A stretch of DNA of 64,000 nucleotides. It comes from Primulina eburnea (lineage: Eukaryota > Streptophyta > Magnoliopsida > Lamiales > Gesneriaceae). The DNA is taken from contig NW_027331363.1 in assembly GCF_022965805.1 (NCBI RefSeq), positions 62,001-126,000 on the forward strand. The letters are read 5' to 3'. The notes under the pieces are model-generated. The model ran no database searches, was not told the DNA's origin, and saw nothing but the letters and a program-made list of their open reading frames with translations. Both the position numbers and the translations under genes were made by a program. Positions 21,219 through 33,170 of the stretch are shown here, in pieces. Each line of letters begins with the position of its first letter. Positions within the stretch are counted from its first letter, which is position 1.

Positions 21219-22638
21219 GAATTCATTTTCCTTCATTCAGCAAAGGAATTGAAACGAGAAGCCCCTGAGAGAATTCAAGTTCTTGACTTTAGAATTTGGT
21301 TGTCTGAAATCCTCCCGTTTGATTTTGAATCCGAGTGCAGTACCGTGTTTCTATCGATTCAGGCTTCAACTAGACGTAAGTTTTACTAAGTTTTGATATG
21401 TTTTGAAATTATGATATTGCCAGAATCGGATATGATTCATATATGATGTTCTTGACATATTAGACGTCGTATAATTGAAAACGGATTGAAGAACGGATAT
21501 CGTATGAAATTGGTATGAATTCCTGATTGAATATGATTGAGATTTGATATGAGATTGGTGTTGTTATCGATTGTGAGTTGGAAGAATTGATATGTATTGA
21601 TTTGTATTGCTCGGTATATTCAGTTTGTTCCGTTATGCCGTGATTTTGAGTTAGATTCAGATTGATCAGATTCGATATTGATTTGAGCAGTATATTGATA
21701 TTGTACTTCTTGATATTGTCATTGCCAGATTGAGTATTGACAGACTTCGAATTCAAGACTTGAACGTTGTCAGAACTGCTATTAAAGAAAGGAATAAGTC
21801 AATGTCGAACCGGGAGAATGACTTGAGTGTGATATACTTGAGTTTCCCTAAACCACATACTTATTGTTATTGTGTGCATTGATTTAGATTGATTTGCTTG
21901 TTCTATTGATTTATAGAAAGCATGTATTAGACGATTGGTCTTGTGACAGACGGGCCTGATAGTGATGGAATCGTCACTGACCCATTGCACATTGTCACCG
22001 AATAGTGATTGGCATGAGATGCCAAAGTCTGTGACGGATATGTCACGACACCGGATGTTTGGTTTATATCGATGTTTGATTAGAAGTGGAATTTGCTTCT
22101 TTTACTGAAATTCGATATAGGAATGCCAACGTCTAGAAACCGGGATCCCTAGACTAGGAATGAGTCTAGTCTTAGATATGGAGTCATGAGTTGATTTACA
22201 GATTTATTTTGAATTATGTTTTCAGATTTTGATACATATTACTGATATCTGTTTCATGCTTTATATTGATTATATGATTGCATGTATCGTTGATTTATAC
22301 TGGGATATATTTCTCACCTGAGTTATCCGGCTGTTGTCGTGTTTGTATGTGTGCATGACAACATGTGGAACATGATCAGGGTCGAGGAGATGAAGAGAGA
22401 TTGTGAGTAGAGTGGAGACTACGAACTTGGATTCTAGATAGGGTTTGAACACTTGATATGTAGTTGTTAAACCTTAATTTAAATGATTGTATATGGTACA
22501 TGACTTGTACTTGTTTCGATGTATATATTCGAATGAGTTCCATTATGTTCCGCATTTAACATTTGTATAAAAAAAATTTAGATCATGTTTATTATAATTG
22601 AATTAATTATTCCCACAGACGGCATCCGGGTCCCCACA
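21076..22638 (+). repeat. 3' LTR of element A, 5'-truncated
   Basis: It matches the 5' LTR from its base 10940 to the end, with a small deletion before gtccccaca. It contains few palindromic units, two long TA runs around gaattcat, and the conserved hairpin block (about 22317-22372). ORFs here are repeat shadows. Confidence 0.92.
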
Positions 22639-23515
22639 CTTTGTATGTAAATATGAAAAATACGTTACATTCTTGACTTTTAGGAAAATTTACGTATATG
22701 CATGATTTTATTAAGTGATGAATATGATGAAATTTTTTGAAAGATGGGAGTTGGTTGTGACATACGATGATACGATGATATGATGATATGTAAGGCCAAG
22801 GCTCAGTTGACCAGTGAGAGTGTCACTGATGTCCCCGTCGCCTGGTACCATGTTTATACGTAGATGGATCCATCGCCTAATATGATGATACGAAAATACA
22901 ACTAATGAACGGAATACAAATTAAGGAAACGAACATGTATATGTTGATATGATGAGATACGTTATGAAAATGTTTATGCTTCGATAGGTTATGATCATGC
23001 ATACGACTTTTTAAGATCATGAAATGTATTTTTATTATAGTATTTTTCACTATTGCTTGTAATGTATATGTACTTGCTATAACGTTATAGGTGTGTTGAG
23101 TCTTTAGACTCACTAGGTGTGAATGATACAGGTGAGAATTATGATCAGGAGAGTGTAGGTGCCGAATACAGAGTAAGAAGAGTTGGATGTGCGCACGCGA
23201 ACCCGAGAACCGTATTTTCCGCACAAAATGTTTTTAGAATAGGAGTGAATGGATATTTTCATACTCTTACATTTTAACTATGTTTGTGGCTGTCATGATT
23301 TTTACTCATTTCATATTTTTTTATTCTTAACGTAAGTCTATGGTTGACGATTTGGCGATATTTAAACTGTAGTATTTTTATCTATTTTTGGATTAATTTA
23401 TTTTTAAAATGTGAAATCTTAGCTGCTAATGCACGCATGCTTAAAATATAATTTTAAAAAATGATCTTACCAAAAAAAAAGGTTTCTAGTAGCATATTAA
23501 GTAGTAGACGTTACC
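22639..23515 (+). repeat. T1 3' LTR, second segment
   Basis: It resumes the LTR after element A and matches 44345-45190 (acgttacattcttg, ggtaccatgtttatacgtagatggatccatcg). It carries the conserved palindrome GAGTCTTTAGACTC at 23098-23111. The right end lies near 23515 by comparison with the T2 LTR. Confidence 0.8.
23098..23111. promoter_or_regulatory. Conserved LTR palindrome GAGTCTTTAGACTC
   Basis: A 14-base palindrome (GAGTCT-TT-AGACTC) within gttgagtctttagactcactagg. It recurs, exact or with one or two changes, at 31471, 44806, 45881, 49204, 53432 and 63197 in the T, L and E LTRs. The surrounding LTR sequence is much less conserved. Confidence 0.7.
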
Positions 23516-23834
23516 TTAATCCTCTCTGCTAGTGTAGGTCGTACTATTAAATATTACAACTTGATTCAAGCTCTCTTAGGTATGATCTCAATCTGTAAAT
23601 TCTATAAAGCATTCAACACGTTTTCCTGTACTCTCAAATTGGCAATAAAACTTGACTTTCGACTCAATGAAAAATGACCCCTGAAGACATCTAAGATGCG
23701 CCTTTTCTTAGTTGTTCAAACACACCTTCTTGCTTTGTATGAGCATGTCCGCCTAGAACTGCTTCTAAAGCTAAAGATAGGTACGGAATAAGCCGGGGAT
23801 GAAGGCCATAATGAGAACATGGATTAAGAAAACA
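23516..23834. other. Unassigned intergenic sequence
   Basis: I see no coding region, repeat end or RNA motif that I can support here. Confidence 0.5.
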
Positions 23835-24100
23835 CGGCCTTGCCGTCTTTCGAAGTAGGCCCAGGTGGGATACTTAACGCGTTAACTACAGCACTAGACA
23901 GGTCGATACGCACAGCGCTTAGTATCCATCGTTTATGGCATGGCCTACCAGGGTATCTAATCCTGTTCGCTCCCCATGCTTACGCACCCCAGCGTCGATA
24001 GGGACCCAGAGAGTTGCCATTTATTTTGGCGTTCCCTAGTAGATCTCCGAATTTCACCCCTACACACGAAATTCCACTCTCCTCTATCTAATTCAAGTGA
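23835..24100 (-). rRNA. Degenerate small-subunit (16S-type) rRNA fragment
   Basis: On the minus strand the universal ATTAGATACCC segment is present (plus 23951-23961 gggtatctaat), with AAACGATGGATACTA (plus 23920-23934) and the AACGCGTTAAGTATCCC-type region (plus 23866-23887). The part at 23860-23940 looks plastid-like. The part at 23962-24090 fits plastid less well and looks more like a generic bacterial or mitochondrial 16S. The fragment covers about a fifth of the molecule and cannot be functional. Most likely it is an organelle DNA insertion. Confidence 0.7.
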
Positions 24101-24155
24101 ATTGGTTTCGAGAGCATTCCGCAGTTTCATAACGTTGTGGAGTTTGTCGATTATT

Positions 24156-24194
24156 CTTCATTCGGATGGTTTATTTTTCTTCATTCGGATGGTC
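24156..24194. repeat. Short direct repeat cttcattcggatggt
   Basis: Two copies of a 15-base phrase lie ~22 bases apart, just upstream of the inverted repeat at 24221. Confidence 0.85.
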
Positions 24195-24220
24195 GATTAT
24201 CAATTTTTTTTCTCTAATTC

Positions 24221-24284
24221 GTGTTTGCTTTTCTTGGGTAACCGGGTTTGCATCAATACCCAGTTACCCAAGAAATGCAAACAC
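24221..24284. repeat. Inverted repeat, 27-bp arms, 10-base loop
   Basis: Arms 24221-24247 and 24258-24284 are complementary at 25 of 27 positions around the loop ttgcatcaat. The RNA would form one long stem. No flanking duplication was identified. Confidence 0.95.
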
Positions 24285-24299
24285 AAAATAGACTCAGCC

Positions 24300-25028
24300 G
24301 CACACTTGATTCAATGAACAACATGAATTTTTTAACCCTCGATTTTAATCTTTGAAAAAGATAACGTGTATTCACCCCTGAATCTCATGGTTCAGTAATA
24401 AATAACAAGGATAACAATCAATCTCAAGCGAACCTTTAATGAACTCGTCATTGACGATCCGAATAAAGAACAATCGACAAACGCCACAAAGTTATGAAAC
24501 ATTGATAAGTTTGATTTGAAGAACACATAAAGGTGTATACAAAGCCAAGCTTTTAAAAGAGGCAAAATTCTCAATAATTCATTCAATAATCATCAATCAT
24601 TTTCAACAATGTTTTTACGATGTGTTTCTATGGAAAAATACAAAAAAATCGTAATTTAGGTTTTCCATCTTCAAATCTGCACTGCTGCACGCTGGTGCGT
24701 GAAATTCTAGCCACGGGTGCGGGTTGTCCTCGCACAAAGGCACAATTGGGCAGCTCCTATTCACCGCTGGGGCGCGCTTGGCATACTAGGGTCGAGAATG
24801 TTTTGCTGCTAGGGCAAACCTACCTTGGCCTGGCTTGCTGGGGCACGTCCTAGCTGCCTTCCTGGGTCATTTTTCACTCAAATGCTTTGTTGCTCGACAC
24901 GTCTTTATGAAATGATTACTTGAACTCCTTAAATCATTTGAATATTCTTGATTCATCATCTTCAATCATCATTATGCTTATACGATCAAGACAATACACT
25001 TGTCTGAATCTCCTTATAAGATTTACCT
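24300..25028 (-). repeat. Probable LTR fragment (repeat G, copy 1)
   Basis: The stretch about 24755-25028 aligns with 27573-27803 (agctgccttcctggg, ctccttataagattta). It contains GC-rich units (gctggtgcg, gctggggcgcgct) like those of other LTRs here. Orientation is inferred from that block preceding AT-rich sequence on the minus strand. 24300-24750 has no supported gene. It is interrupted at 25028 by a solo LTR. Confidence 0.45.
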
Positions 25029-26964
25029 GAAATGGGATCGGTTACGGTGCCTGGAAGCGCAATGGAGGTTCAAAATATTTTATTTTGAGAAGAAAACCGA
25101 GCACCCGCAATGATGTGTAGCAAATAACAAAAACACAAAAATATGTCATACATAGTGTGTTTAGAATTTCTAACCTATCAATCACAAGGATTGATGATGG
25201 CTCCAACTAAGTTGTTAAACAACTTAGCTCTTGAAATGCAGACAAATCCACAAGCCTTCCTTGAGTACTCCTTGCACAAAATCAAGCCCACCACAAACTA
25301 GGAAGATCCCCTCTAATTTTGAACTAGAAAAATTAGAAGATTTTTCTTTGAGAAGTGAATACTCTCATAAAAAATGAAGAAGCAAAAATTGAAGAATAAT
25401 TTAGGGGCAAAATTTTGGCCATTGTACTTTAGGAGAGAAGGAGAGGAAATTTTCTTGGTACTTGAAAAAGTAAAAAGTTGCATGTGCATGCCATGCCTAG
25501 TTTGTTGAAAAAGTTGTCTCCAACCTTCTCCCAAGCATACAATTTTATTTGGAATGTAATATTTACGAAGTCCATGAACTTTTATTTAAAATTTATTTGA
25601 TTTTACTCAAGCCCACTAGTCAAATAATTATATCCTATTGGGATCTATAAGACTCAATGTTATTTAATTAATTCAACACTTGAATTAATTTAATCATTTG
25701 GACTATACTAGATCCACTAGTGTTTAATTAATTCAACACTTGAATTAATTTAATTTAGTCCATAATAATGTTTATGAAAATCACAATTTTCAAATACATT
25801 ATTTATTTGTGCCAACTTTTAATTTAGTAACATTTCTATAAATTAAAAGCTACATTTCCTATGTGGAAGTCATGCTTCTAATTTTTCTTTGCGCAATTAT
25901 AAACTCCTTTATAATTCGTTGAACACATTGAACTATTTTACTTCTCGACGAGATCTAGAAAGCTAGTATCTGTGTGGCCGTCAATGGTTTATAGATACGA
26001 CTAGCAGTGGGTTCACATCTCAATGTGATTCAGGACTAAACATGTCCTTATATGAGCATACCCTGGTTGTTCCATTCTTAATTATCAACTCATTGATAAT
26101 AAGAACGTCAGAACTCAAGTCTGATAGTACTCAACCAATCATTTTAAACGCCTATCAGCATCGCTTACATGATTTCCTAGGTATCAAATGATAGTGCTTG
26201 CAAGAACCATTTCATTATTTTTAGCTTATAGTACGGTCCCTTCAACTCATATATCACGACCGATTAGACAACTACTGTTATATCGAGAGATGTCAAAGAA
26301 TTGATATTATGTGTCATGTTGTAGTTGCATCGATGGTGTAATCTAAGAAACCCCTTTCTTAATTAACACCAACACTCTGATCAGAGATTTCAAACTACAT
26401 ACACATGAGATCACATAGGATATCCATACCCGAAGGTAAGCGGTGATTCCCCGACTACAATGCATAGACTCCTATATGTTTTGACAAAACACCCAACCTT
26501 GCCACCTGATGACCCCATATGAGTCTGTAAACAAGTCAAAATGCAATGCTAGCATATAGAGTCACAATGTTGTCTCGGGTCATAAAGACTAATGGTGTAC
26601 AACCATAAACAAGGACGTTTCCACTCGATAAGTGAGAACCACTTGGAAGTCCTTTATGGAGGGTTATTCAGTGAACTCTACCAGGAGCACTTATCTGAAT
26701 GCTCGAACATTACAATGTCCCCTACCAATGAAACATGGTACTCGCATCGTAGATACTAGTCTCAAACTTGAACAACCTTTATCCTTCTTAGCGGCGGCTG
26801 AATCGACTAGGAAATTTTTAAAACATACAGTATTCCAAAAAAGGATACTTATTCTTGTGCCAAAAAAATAATTTCAAATATTATTAAAATAAATATTGTT
26901 TATACATAATGTTTAAACATGAACTCTCGGCCAACACTTGGCTCGACGGACACCTACTCTAACA
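25029..26964 (-). mobile_element. Solo LTR (probably Ty1/copia type), 1.94 kb
   Basis: On the minus strand it begins TGTTAGAGTAGGTG and ends CCCATTTCA, giving TG...CA ends. The flanks TTACC (25024-25028) and TTAGC (26965-26969) are a target duplication with one change, and the unfilled copy of the site at 27798-27802 reads TTATC. There is no internal region and no primer site. The phrase cctaccaatgaaacatgg with ggcggctgaatcgactagg belongs to a widely dispersed plant repeat that I recall but cannot name. The superfamily assignment is an inference. ORFs inside are not supported. Confidence 0.65.
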
Positions 26965-26998
26965 TTAGCATGTCATGTCTGGTTAGATTCATATAATA

Positions 26999-27570
26999 AA
27001 TGTACACAAAATGAAAGAAATGCAAATTTATTTCTTGAAAAAGTGGTAATTTTGGGTCATATAATATCAAAGGAAGGCTTATCTATATATCCAAGAAAAA
27101 TTATAGCTATTAATAACTGGCTCATACCAACCAATGTTTCAGAGATGTGCAGTTTTTTTAGTTTAGCTGATTATTACCGTAACTTTGTAGCAGGATTTAC
27201 GAAAATCTCATTGTCCATAACTTCTTTGACAAGAAATGATGCAAAGTTTATTTAGAGTGAGGCATGTGATCGAAGCTTTCACGAATTGAAATCTAATTTA
27301 ACATCAACACTTGTGATTGCAATTCCAGAAGGAACATGAGGATTTTTATTATACAGAGATGCTTCTATATATGGGACTAGGTATAGTATTGATGCAATAT
27401 GGAAATGTTATTGCTTAAGCCTCGAGACAATTGAAGTGGTATCAAAAGAACTACCAAACACATTATTTGTACTGAGAGCAGTGGTGCTTGCATTGAAAAT
27501 ATGGAGACATTACTTTTATGGTGAAAAATGTGAGATTTAAACGGATTACAAAAGTCTTATATACTTTTTG
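26999..27570 (+). pseudogene. Ty3 reverse transcriptase C-terminus and RNase H fragment, plus strand
   Basis: The reading ANLFLEKVVILGHIISKEGLS followed by NVSEMCSFFSLADYYRNFV is the RT thumb/connection. It continues into RNase H-like YRDAS and [16 protein letters not shown] sequence, with stops and frameshifts (TAG near 27253, TGA near 27338). It seems to continue the RT half read on the opposite strand at 27830-28275. It is flanked on both sides by repeat G. Confidence 0.75.
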
Positions 27571-27572
27571 GC

Positions 27573-27826
27573 GGGATTTTTCCCTGCTGGGGTGCACCTG
27601 CCTCAGCCTGGGGCTCTGGGTATCGTCTTAGCTGCCTTTCCGGTTCATTTTAACTCGAATGATTTTTTGCTCAATGCGACTTCCTGAAATGATTCCTTGA
27701 ACTTCTTCAAGCATTTGAATATGCTTGTTTTTTCATCTTTATTCATAATCAGTCTTGTAAAATCGAGAAAACACAATTGTTTTCATCTCCTCCCAAGATT
27801 TATCATGTCATGCACGGTCAGATCCA
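27573..27826. repeat. Repeat G, copy 2
   Basis: Aligned by eye with 24755-25028 joined to 26970-26995. The shared phrase catgtcatg...agat(t/c)catat at 26969-26993 and 27803-27826 shows the site before the solo LTR insertion. No coding content is supported. Confidence 0.55.
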
Positions 27827-30151
27827 TATCAATTTTCTTGTCCTTAAATGTTTTTAACAACAGCCTTAGATACTCTTGGTGTTCTTCTATTGTTCGTAAA
27901 TATATAAGGATATCATCTATGAAGATTACGAACTTGTCCAAAAATGGCTTGAAGATTTTATTCATTAAATCAATAAAAATGCATTAGTTAGTCTAAATGG
28001 CATTACAAGAAATTCATAAAGCTCGTACTGGTTCAGATTATATTCTTTGAGATATCATCCTCCTTTATTTTTAACTGATGATAGCACGAATGTATATCAA
28101 TCTTAGAAATGATAGCATCTCTTTGCAATTGGTCAGCTAAATATTCAATCTTGAGGAAAGGATACTTATTCTTGATAGTTACCTTATTCAGCTCCCTGTA
28201 ATTCATGCACAAATGAGTGCCATATTTTTCTACACAGATAGCACTAGTGCACCCCATGGTGGAGAACTCGGCCAAATGACCTCCTTATCAAGTAACTCAC
28301 GTAGTTGTTCTTTCAACTCTTTCATTTCAGTTGTGTTCATATGGTAGGGGCCTTAGAAATGGGATTTGTGCCTGGTACCACATCAATCACAAACTTTATT
28401 TATATGTATGGAGGTAAACCTGTTATATCATCCGCAAATACTTCTGGGAATGCCCAAACAATTTCAGTATCTTCCAACTTTGGCATATGATGATCATCAA
28501 TTATAATAGCGACTAGAAATCCCCGACATCTTTTTGAATCATTTTCATGGCTTTCATGACAGATATTATAAGAAGTGAATGATATTTACATGTGAACTTT
28601 ATTGTGAATGGCTCCATCCTTGTTGATGCAAATCTGACTATTTTCCTTCCAAAGTCTATGATAACCCAATACTTTGAATCCAATCCATTCCCAGTATTAG
28701 ATAAAGTCATTCATCATCAAGACAATAAACTTAACAAATAATTCTCTGGCTTGCACTTGTATAGGACATGCCCGAACTATTTGTTTCATTTGGATTTCTT
28801 GCCCTAAAGGCAATGTGATTTCATATTGTATTTCTAATTTGTATGGTGCAATGCCTAGTCTCCTCACAAATGACTAGGAATAAAAGAATGTGTAGATCGA
28901 GATTCTACAAGTGCAATAGTTTTGATATCAAAAATTATAAACATACATGTAATCATCGAGGTATCAGGGTCAGCTTCGTCTTTTGTTATTGAGAATAACG
29001 ACCCTTGCAATTTTTCGGCGTCTGAACTAGAACCTTCTGGAAAATTCCTGCCTCTATGCATCGATAACATTTTCCATTGCCTTGAATATATTCACTGGAA
29101 AGAGGTTTTACACAGGTGGTACATAGTGGTTTGTCTTGACTTTTTCTTGGAATGAGAGCTTTGGGACGTGACTCCTCACTTTGACTACCTTTGAATTCTC
29201 TCTTTTTACCATGACCTGAACTCTTGGCTTTCTGCAAAAATTGTTGCCTTCGTTGTTGCCTTTATTTTTCAATCTCATGTCTACCTTGTTCCATCATCAA
29301 TGCTTTGTCTACTATCTCTCCATAGTCAAACAACCTTTGACAATAGCACATCTCTTTTGATTTCAGGACAAAGTTCTCATAGAAAGTGTTCCTCTTTTTC
29401 TGTGCCATTTTGTACGATATAAGGCATATACTGAGATCTTTCTTCAAATTTTTGGATGTATTCTGCCACATATATATTCCCCTGTTTCAAATCTAGGAAT
29501 TCCCTCGCCTTTCGTGCTTGTAAATATCTGCAAAAATATTTGTTGAAGAAGGTGGTCTTGAAAGTATCCTATGTCAACTGATGAGCGCATATATAAACCT
29601 TTACAACTTCCCACCAAATCCTAGCATGTTTAGTCAATAGAAAGACAACACAAGTTACCTTATCTGCATCACCCATATGTAAAAACGAGTAGATGGAATG
29701 CAGGATTTGATCCAGTCTTCTGCTGCTGCCAGGTCTATGCCCCCAATGAATTCTAGTTGAATCATTCCTCAAAATCAGTCATAAACATCTATGGGGGCAT
29801 GCTCATGTCTGAGTAGTACTATAGCTTGGTCTTGCACATGCTCTTGTATACTGCTTTGAATTTCTAACAACATTTGTATTTATTCCCCATAAACTTTAGC
29901 ATGTTTGTGGAGTAGCTGAGCAATTCATCCACAGGTCGTGGTCCAACACCCTCACCTTCATGAGCATTTGCTTTTTTTTTATTAATTTCCCTCAATAGCC
30001 TTGCGTTTTGATGGCTTCATAGTCTATCCTGCAGTTGGGACACATAGGAGTAACCATTTAGCAATTAAGGTTAAGATAGATATGTACTTATTTGTCGAAT
30101 TCCCCGTGAATGGATGAAGCTTTGTGTATTCCCTTTCCATGAACCTGTTGG
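27827..30151 (-). pseudogene. Element F gag-protease-reverse transcriptase remnant
   Basis: Minus-strand pieces in order: gag (LTKHARIWWEVVKVY near 29600, then 29471-29262), a knuckle region with CTTCVKP and KCYRCIEAG (about 29090-29150), a protease region (ALVESRSTHSF near 28890), and RT with [21 protein letters not shown] (28200) and [11 protein letters not shown] (about 27890-27925). Many frameshifts and stops separate them, and RT breaks off after DKKI near 27830. The remaining RT and RNase H appear on the other strand at 26999-27570. It is a dead chromovirus-like Ty3 copy. Confidence 0.8.
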
Positions 30152-30163
30152 GCTCTGATAACA
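30152..30163 (-). other. Primer-binding site of element F
   Basis: The minus strand reads TGTTATCAGAGC, one base off the common TGGTATCAGAGC, six bases from the LTR start at 30170. Confidence 0.7.
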
Positions 30164-30169
30164 TTTGAT

Positions 30170-31073
30170 TGTGACGCCTGATCTTACGTAGTTTCTATAG
30201 TTTACTTTGTTTCATAGCTCAAATAGAGTTCGACGAACTAATATATATCATAAGATAAACCGATATAAGGAAATTAAAAATGCTATTAAAATTTTATTTT
30301 TATCCATAAGAAATCTCATCAGAGTTTTCTTGTATTGTTTTCTTTCCTTTAACACAATCAGCAATTTAAAATATAATACAACATAGTAGTCAATTTACAA
30401 AAATATATTTTCATCACAACACATGTAAAATGACATCCATTCTATAAAATCTCTATCATCACAACCTTAAACATATATCCTCTCTTTTCAAATACTTCAC
30501 ATTAGTTCAGGTTTACATATACATAGCGGAAGCATTATGTATAATAGTACAACGACACACGCGTTGCGAGCTTATATAATATTTTTTATAATTCATTTGA
30601 TTTATGCTTAAACGAGGATTAAAATATAATTATAAGAAATAGTGAGGGACTACGCTGTAATTTTGATATATAAAATAAAAAATAAATTAAAATAAAAGAA
30701 TAAAAAAATTGACCTTAATAATAATTGAACAACCTATAAACTAAACCCCAAGAAACAATGACTCTATCCGCTGAACTACATATAACTTGCATAAAAATTT
30801 TAACATTTTATTATATATATATATATATATATAGTGATAATGGTTCTCGTCGAGGTAAGACATGTGTCAAGCATCCACTGGTGAATCAGTATCCTAGTTA
30901 TCCTCATTACTTGATCATGCAATACATGATCTATATAGATTTATCAACTCGGTAAATTGGGTTTTGTACATATAAATATTGAAAGAAAGGGCATGCTATT
31001 CAATACTTGATCAAACAATGAATTCTCTGAAACATAGTACATTTATAGCGTGAAAATCATGGTCAAGTTATAT
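30170..31073 (-). repeat. Element F 5' LTR, interrupted by the E LTR
   Basis: In plus orientation it starts TGTGACGCCTGATC just beyond the primer site. AT-rich, with a short TA run at 30816-30832. It is cut at 31073 by the E LTR; the rest is not seen. No gene is supported. Confidence 0.6.
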
Positions 31074-33112
31074 TGTAACGAACCGTGTTTTAAAATACTA
31101 CTATTTTATTATTTGCGAAAAAATATAAAATTTTCTTATTAGACAGTTTATTATAAATATAACTCATAAAACAAAATAACGGTCATCACTCATACTGAAA
31201 TAAAGTTAATATTAAAAACTTCCTCGTTTAAATTCCATAACAATAAAAACATCCACCATAATTTGAAAAATCTCACATAATATAAAAATTCTCAACTTAC
31301 TAATCAACAAAACCAGTGCAATAAAGTCAGAGTAAATAGTTTTAAAATTTGCATAATAAATCTCGTAAACTACAATGTCCTCGAGTTCGCACGGCCGCTA
31401 GTCCGAGCCTACCCACTATTTATCACCTCCCGTGTCCTCAACTAAATCATCTCCATTAATCAAGTCTAGTGAGTCTAATGACTCAGCATGCGTAATTCGA
31501 GAATAACAAGTAATACATGATCATAGGACGTACCAATCGACTCGAGACTCGACCCATAGGTAAAACACATCCTAACCTACTACCCAAGGCCTTAAACCAG
31601 CCCCAAACTATGACTGAACCCCGTACCACGCACAACAAACCATAATAACACAAATTGCCCCAAAGAGCGGTGCTATGCCCCAAAGAGCAATGCTATGGCA
31701 CTAATGCGTTCCGTATGACTTCTTATCCATTATAACGCGAAACAAACACTAGACTCGACCCTTAGACATAACTTAAGACTCTCGTCCAGCCCATACACAA
31801 GCACATCCCCTAACATACCTGAAACATGTAAGCCTCTTCACGCGAGCCCACATGTAGGCAAGGCAGTTCACGACTCCAGCAGCTATTTTCCACCCAACCT
31901 GACCATAACCAACCCATATCAGGCCTACCTGATACCCGAAGACCACGCCTAGACCCTAGCCATGAGCCCTAATCCAGCTTTATATTGGTTCATATCGCAA
32001 CAGCGGCCTATTGGCCCATCCCGGACCACTTAACGACATCTAAACGCATCCCATAACGTATCCATATATGTAGCAAAAAGTCCTAGGTACTGCCCAACGA
32101 AACCTACAATCCAAACTCGAGAAAAACGTTGAAGTTCATGCTTAATATATATCGAAACGATTTTTTATAATGTTCTAGCATACATATAATCAAACCAATA
32201 TGTTTTCATGCATAATTGTTTACCAAATACATTATATGACACGATGGATGCATAGAAGAATGTCTTAGACATGTCTTTGGTTAAAAACACATGAAATATC
32301 GACAAATGAACGTGGGGTATAACAGAGGCTAAACGGATACTGTTTGCTACGTTTTATGGCTTAAAAGTTTCTAAATTTATCAAGGATGATAGTGTGATTA
32401 TCGGCTAAGCTTGCTGATGGAAGAAAAATCGAAAACTAACCTAGTCCGTAGGAGGTGAGTTCTCGGCCAAGTGTGTGTAAATAGTGTGTGTTCTTGGTGT
32501 TTTTTGAGTGTGCGTGAGTGATGTGAAGAGTTATGGTAAGACTCTTACTCTTATATTTAAATAGATATTAACGAGAGTTTTAGGCAGATGAAATCACAAA
32601 TTTAAATTACCAATTAAGCCCTCCAACTTTTTAAATTAAGTGTCCTACAATTTTTAAATTCTACCCATAATTAAATATTACTTAATTTAATTAATTATGA
32701 CATAAAATAATTATTAAAATATTATATTTTGAGTTGACGTATTTAGGTTCTGTACTTTTTGAAATTTGATAATTAAAATTTCTTAGAGTTTCTAATATAT
32801 TCGATAAATTTTATATTTGCCCTTAATTGCAAAAATTCATAAATATTTTAAATTCCTATTTTCTTAACTTAAATAAAAATTGTAAAAGTATAATTTTACA
32901 TTTTAACACATAAAACATCTTTGGTCTCTTTCCCCGTTCGACATCGAATATTCGCCTGAAAACTAAAACTGGAGAAAAATTTTCAATCGCATAATAAAAT
33001 AAATATTTATACATTGAAAATAATTTAACACATAGAATGCATTACTTAGATTATTAATTAAATTATTTTAATCATGTATGGGGTTTATGTGTAGTGTTTT
33101 TCGGGCATTAAA
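31074..33112 (-). repeat. Element E 3' LTR
   Basis: In plus orientation it starts TGTAACGAACCG and ends cgggcattaaa (a likely decayed CATTACA). On the minus strand it follows the pol tail and a purine tract (complement of gttcctctccttta). It carries GAGTCTAATGACTC (31471-31484), one base from the palindrome of the T and L LTRs. No gene is supported; the ORF 31483-31683 is LTR noise. Confidence 0.7.
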
Positions 33113-33170
33113 GTTCCTCTCCTTTAAATAAATTTTGTCCTCAAAATTAAGGCTTATCAAACAGTCAGTG
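33113..33170 (-). pseudogene. Element E pol end and purine tract, left of C
   Basis: These 58 bases continue, on the minus strand, from the E pol at 41462 after the C insertion. They hold the post-pol phrase (gaggacaaaat on the minus strand) and the purine tract. Confidence 0.65.

Larger units (their letters stand above)
10797..22638 (+). mobile_element. Element A: Ty3 element with deleted interior, split by element B
   Basis: It starts TGTAATGCCCGAG and ends GTCCCCACA, with target duplication CTTTG (10792-10796 and 22639-22643). Order: 5' LTR (10797-12107 and 19942-20534, split by element B), primer site (20540-20551), leader, a gag fragment (20786-21075), and a 3' LTR lacking its first ~143 bp (21076-22638). 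Protease, reverse transcriptase, RNase H and integrase are all missing. The LTR ends and gag are related to elements C and D. Confidence 0.9.

Noticed and set aside
21018..21389. ORFs with long Tyr-Ile runs
   Set aside because: Translation of the TA microsatellite.
23835..24100. Functional rRNA gene
   Set aside because: Only a short internal part of 16S is present, and it is diverged.
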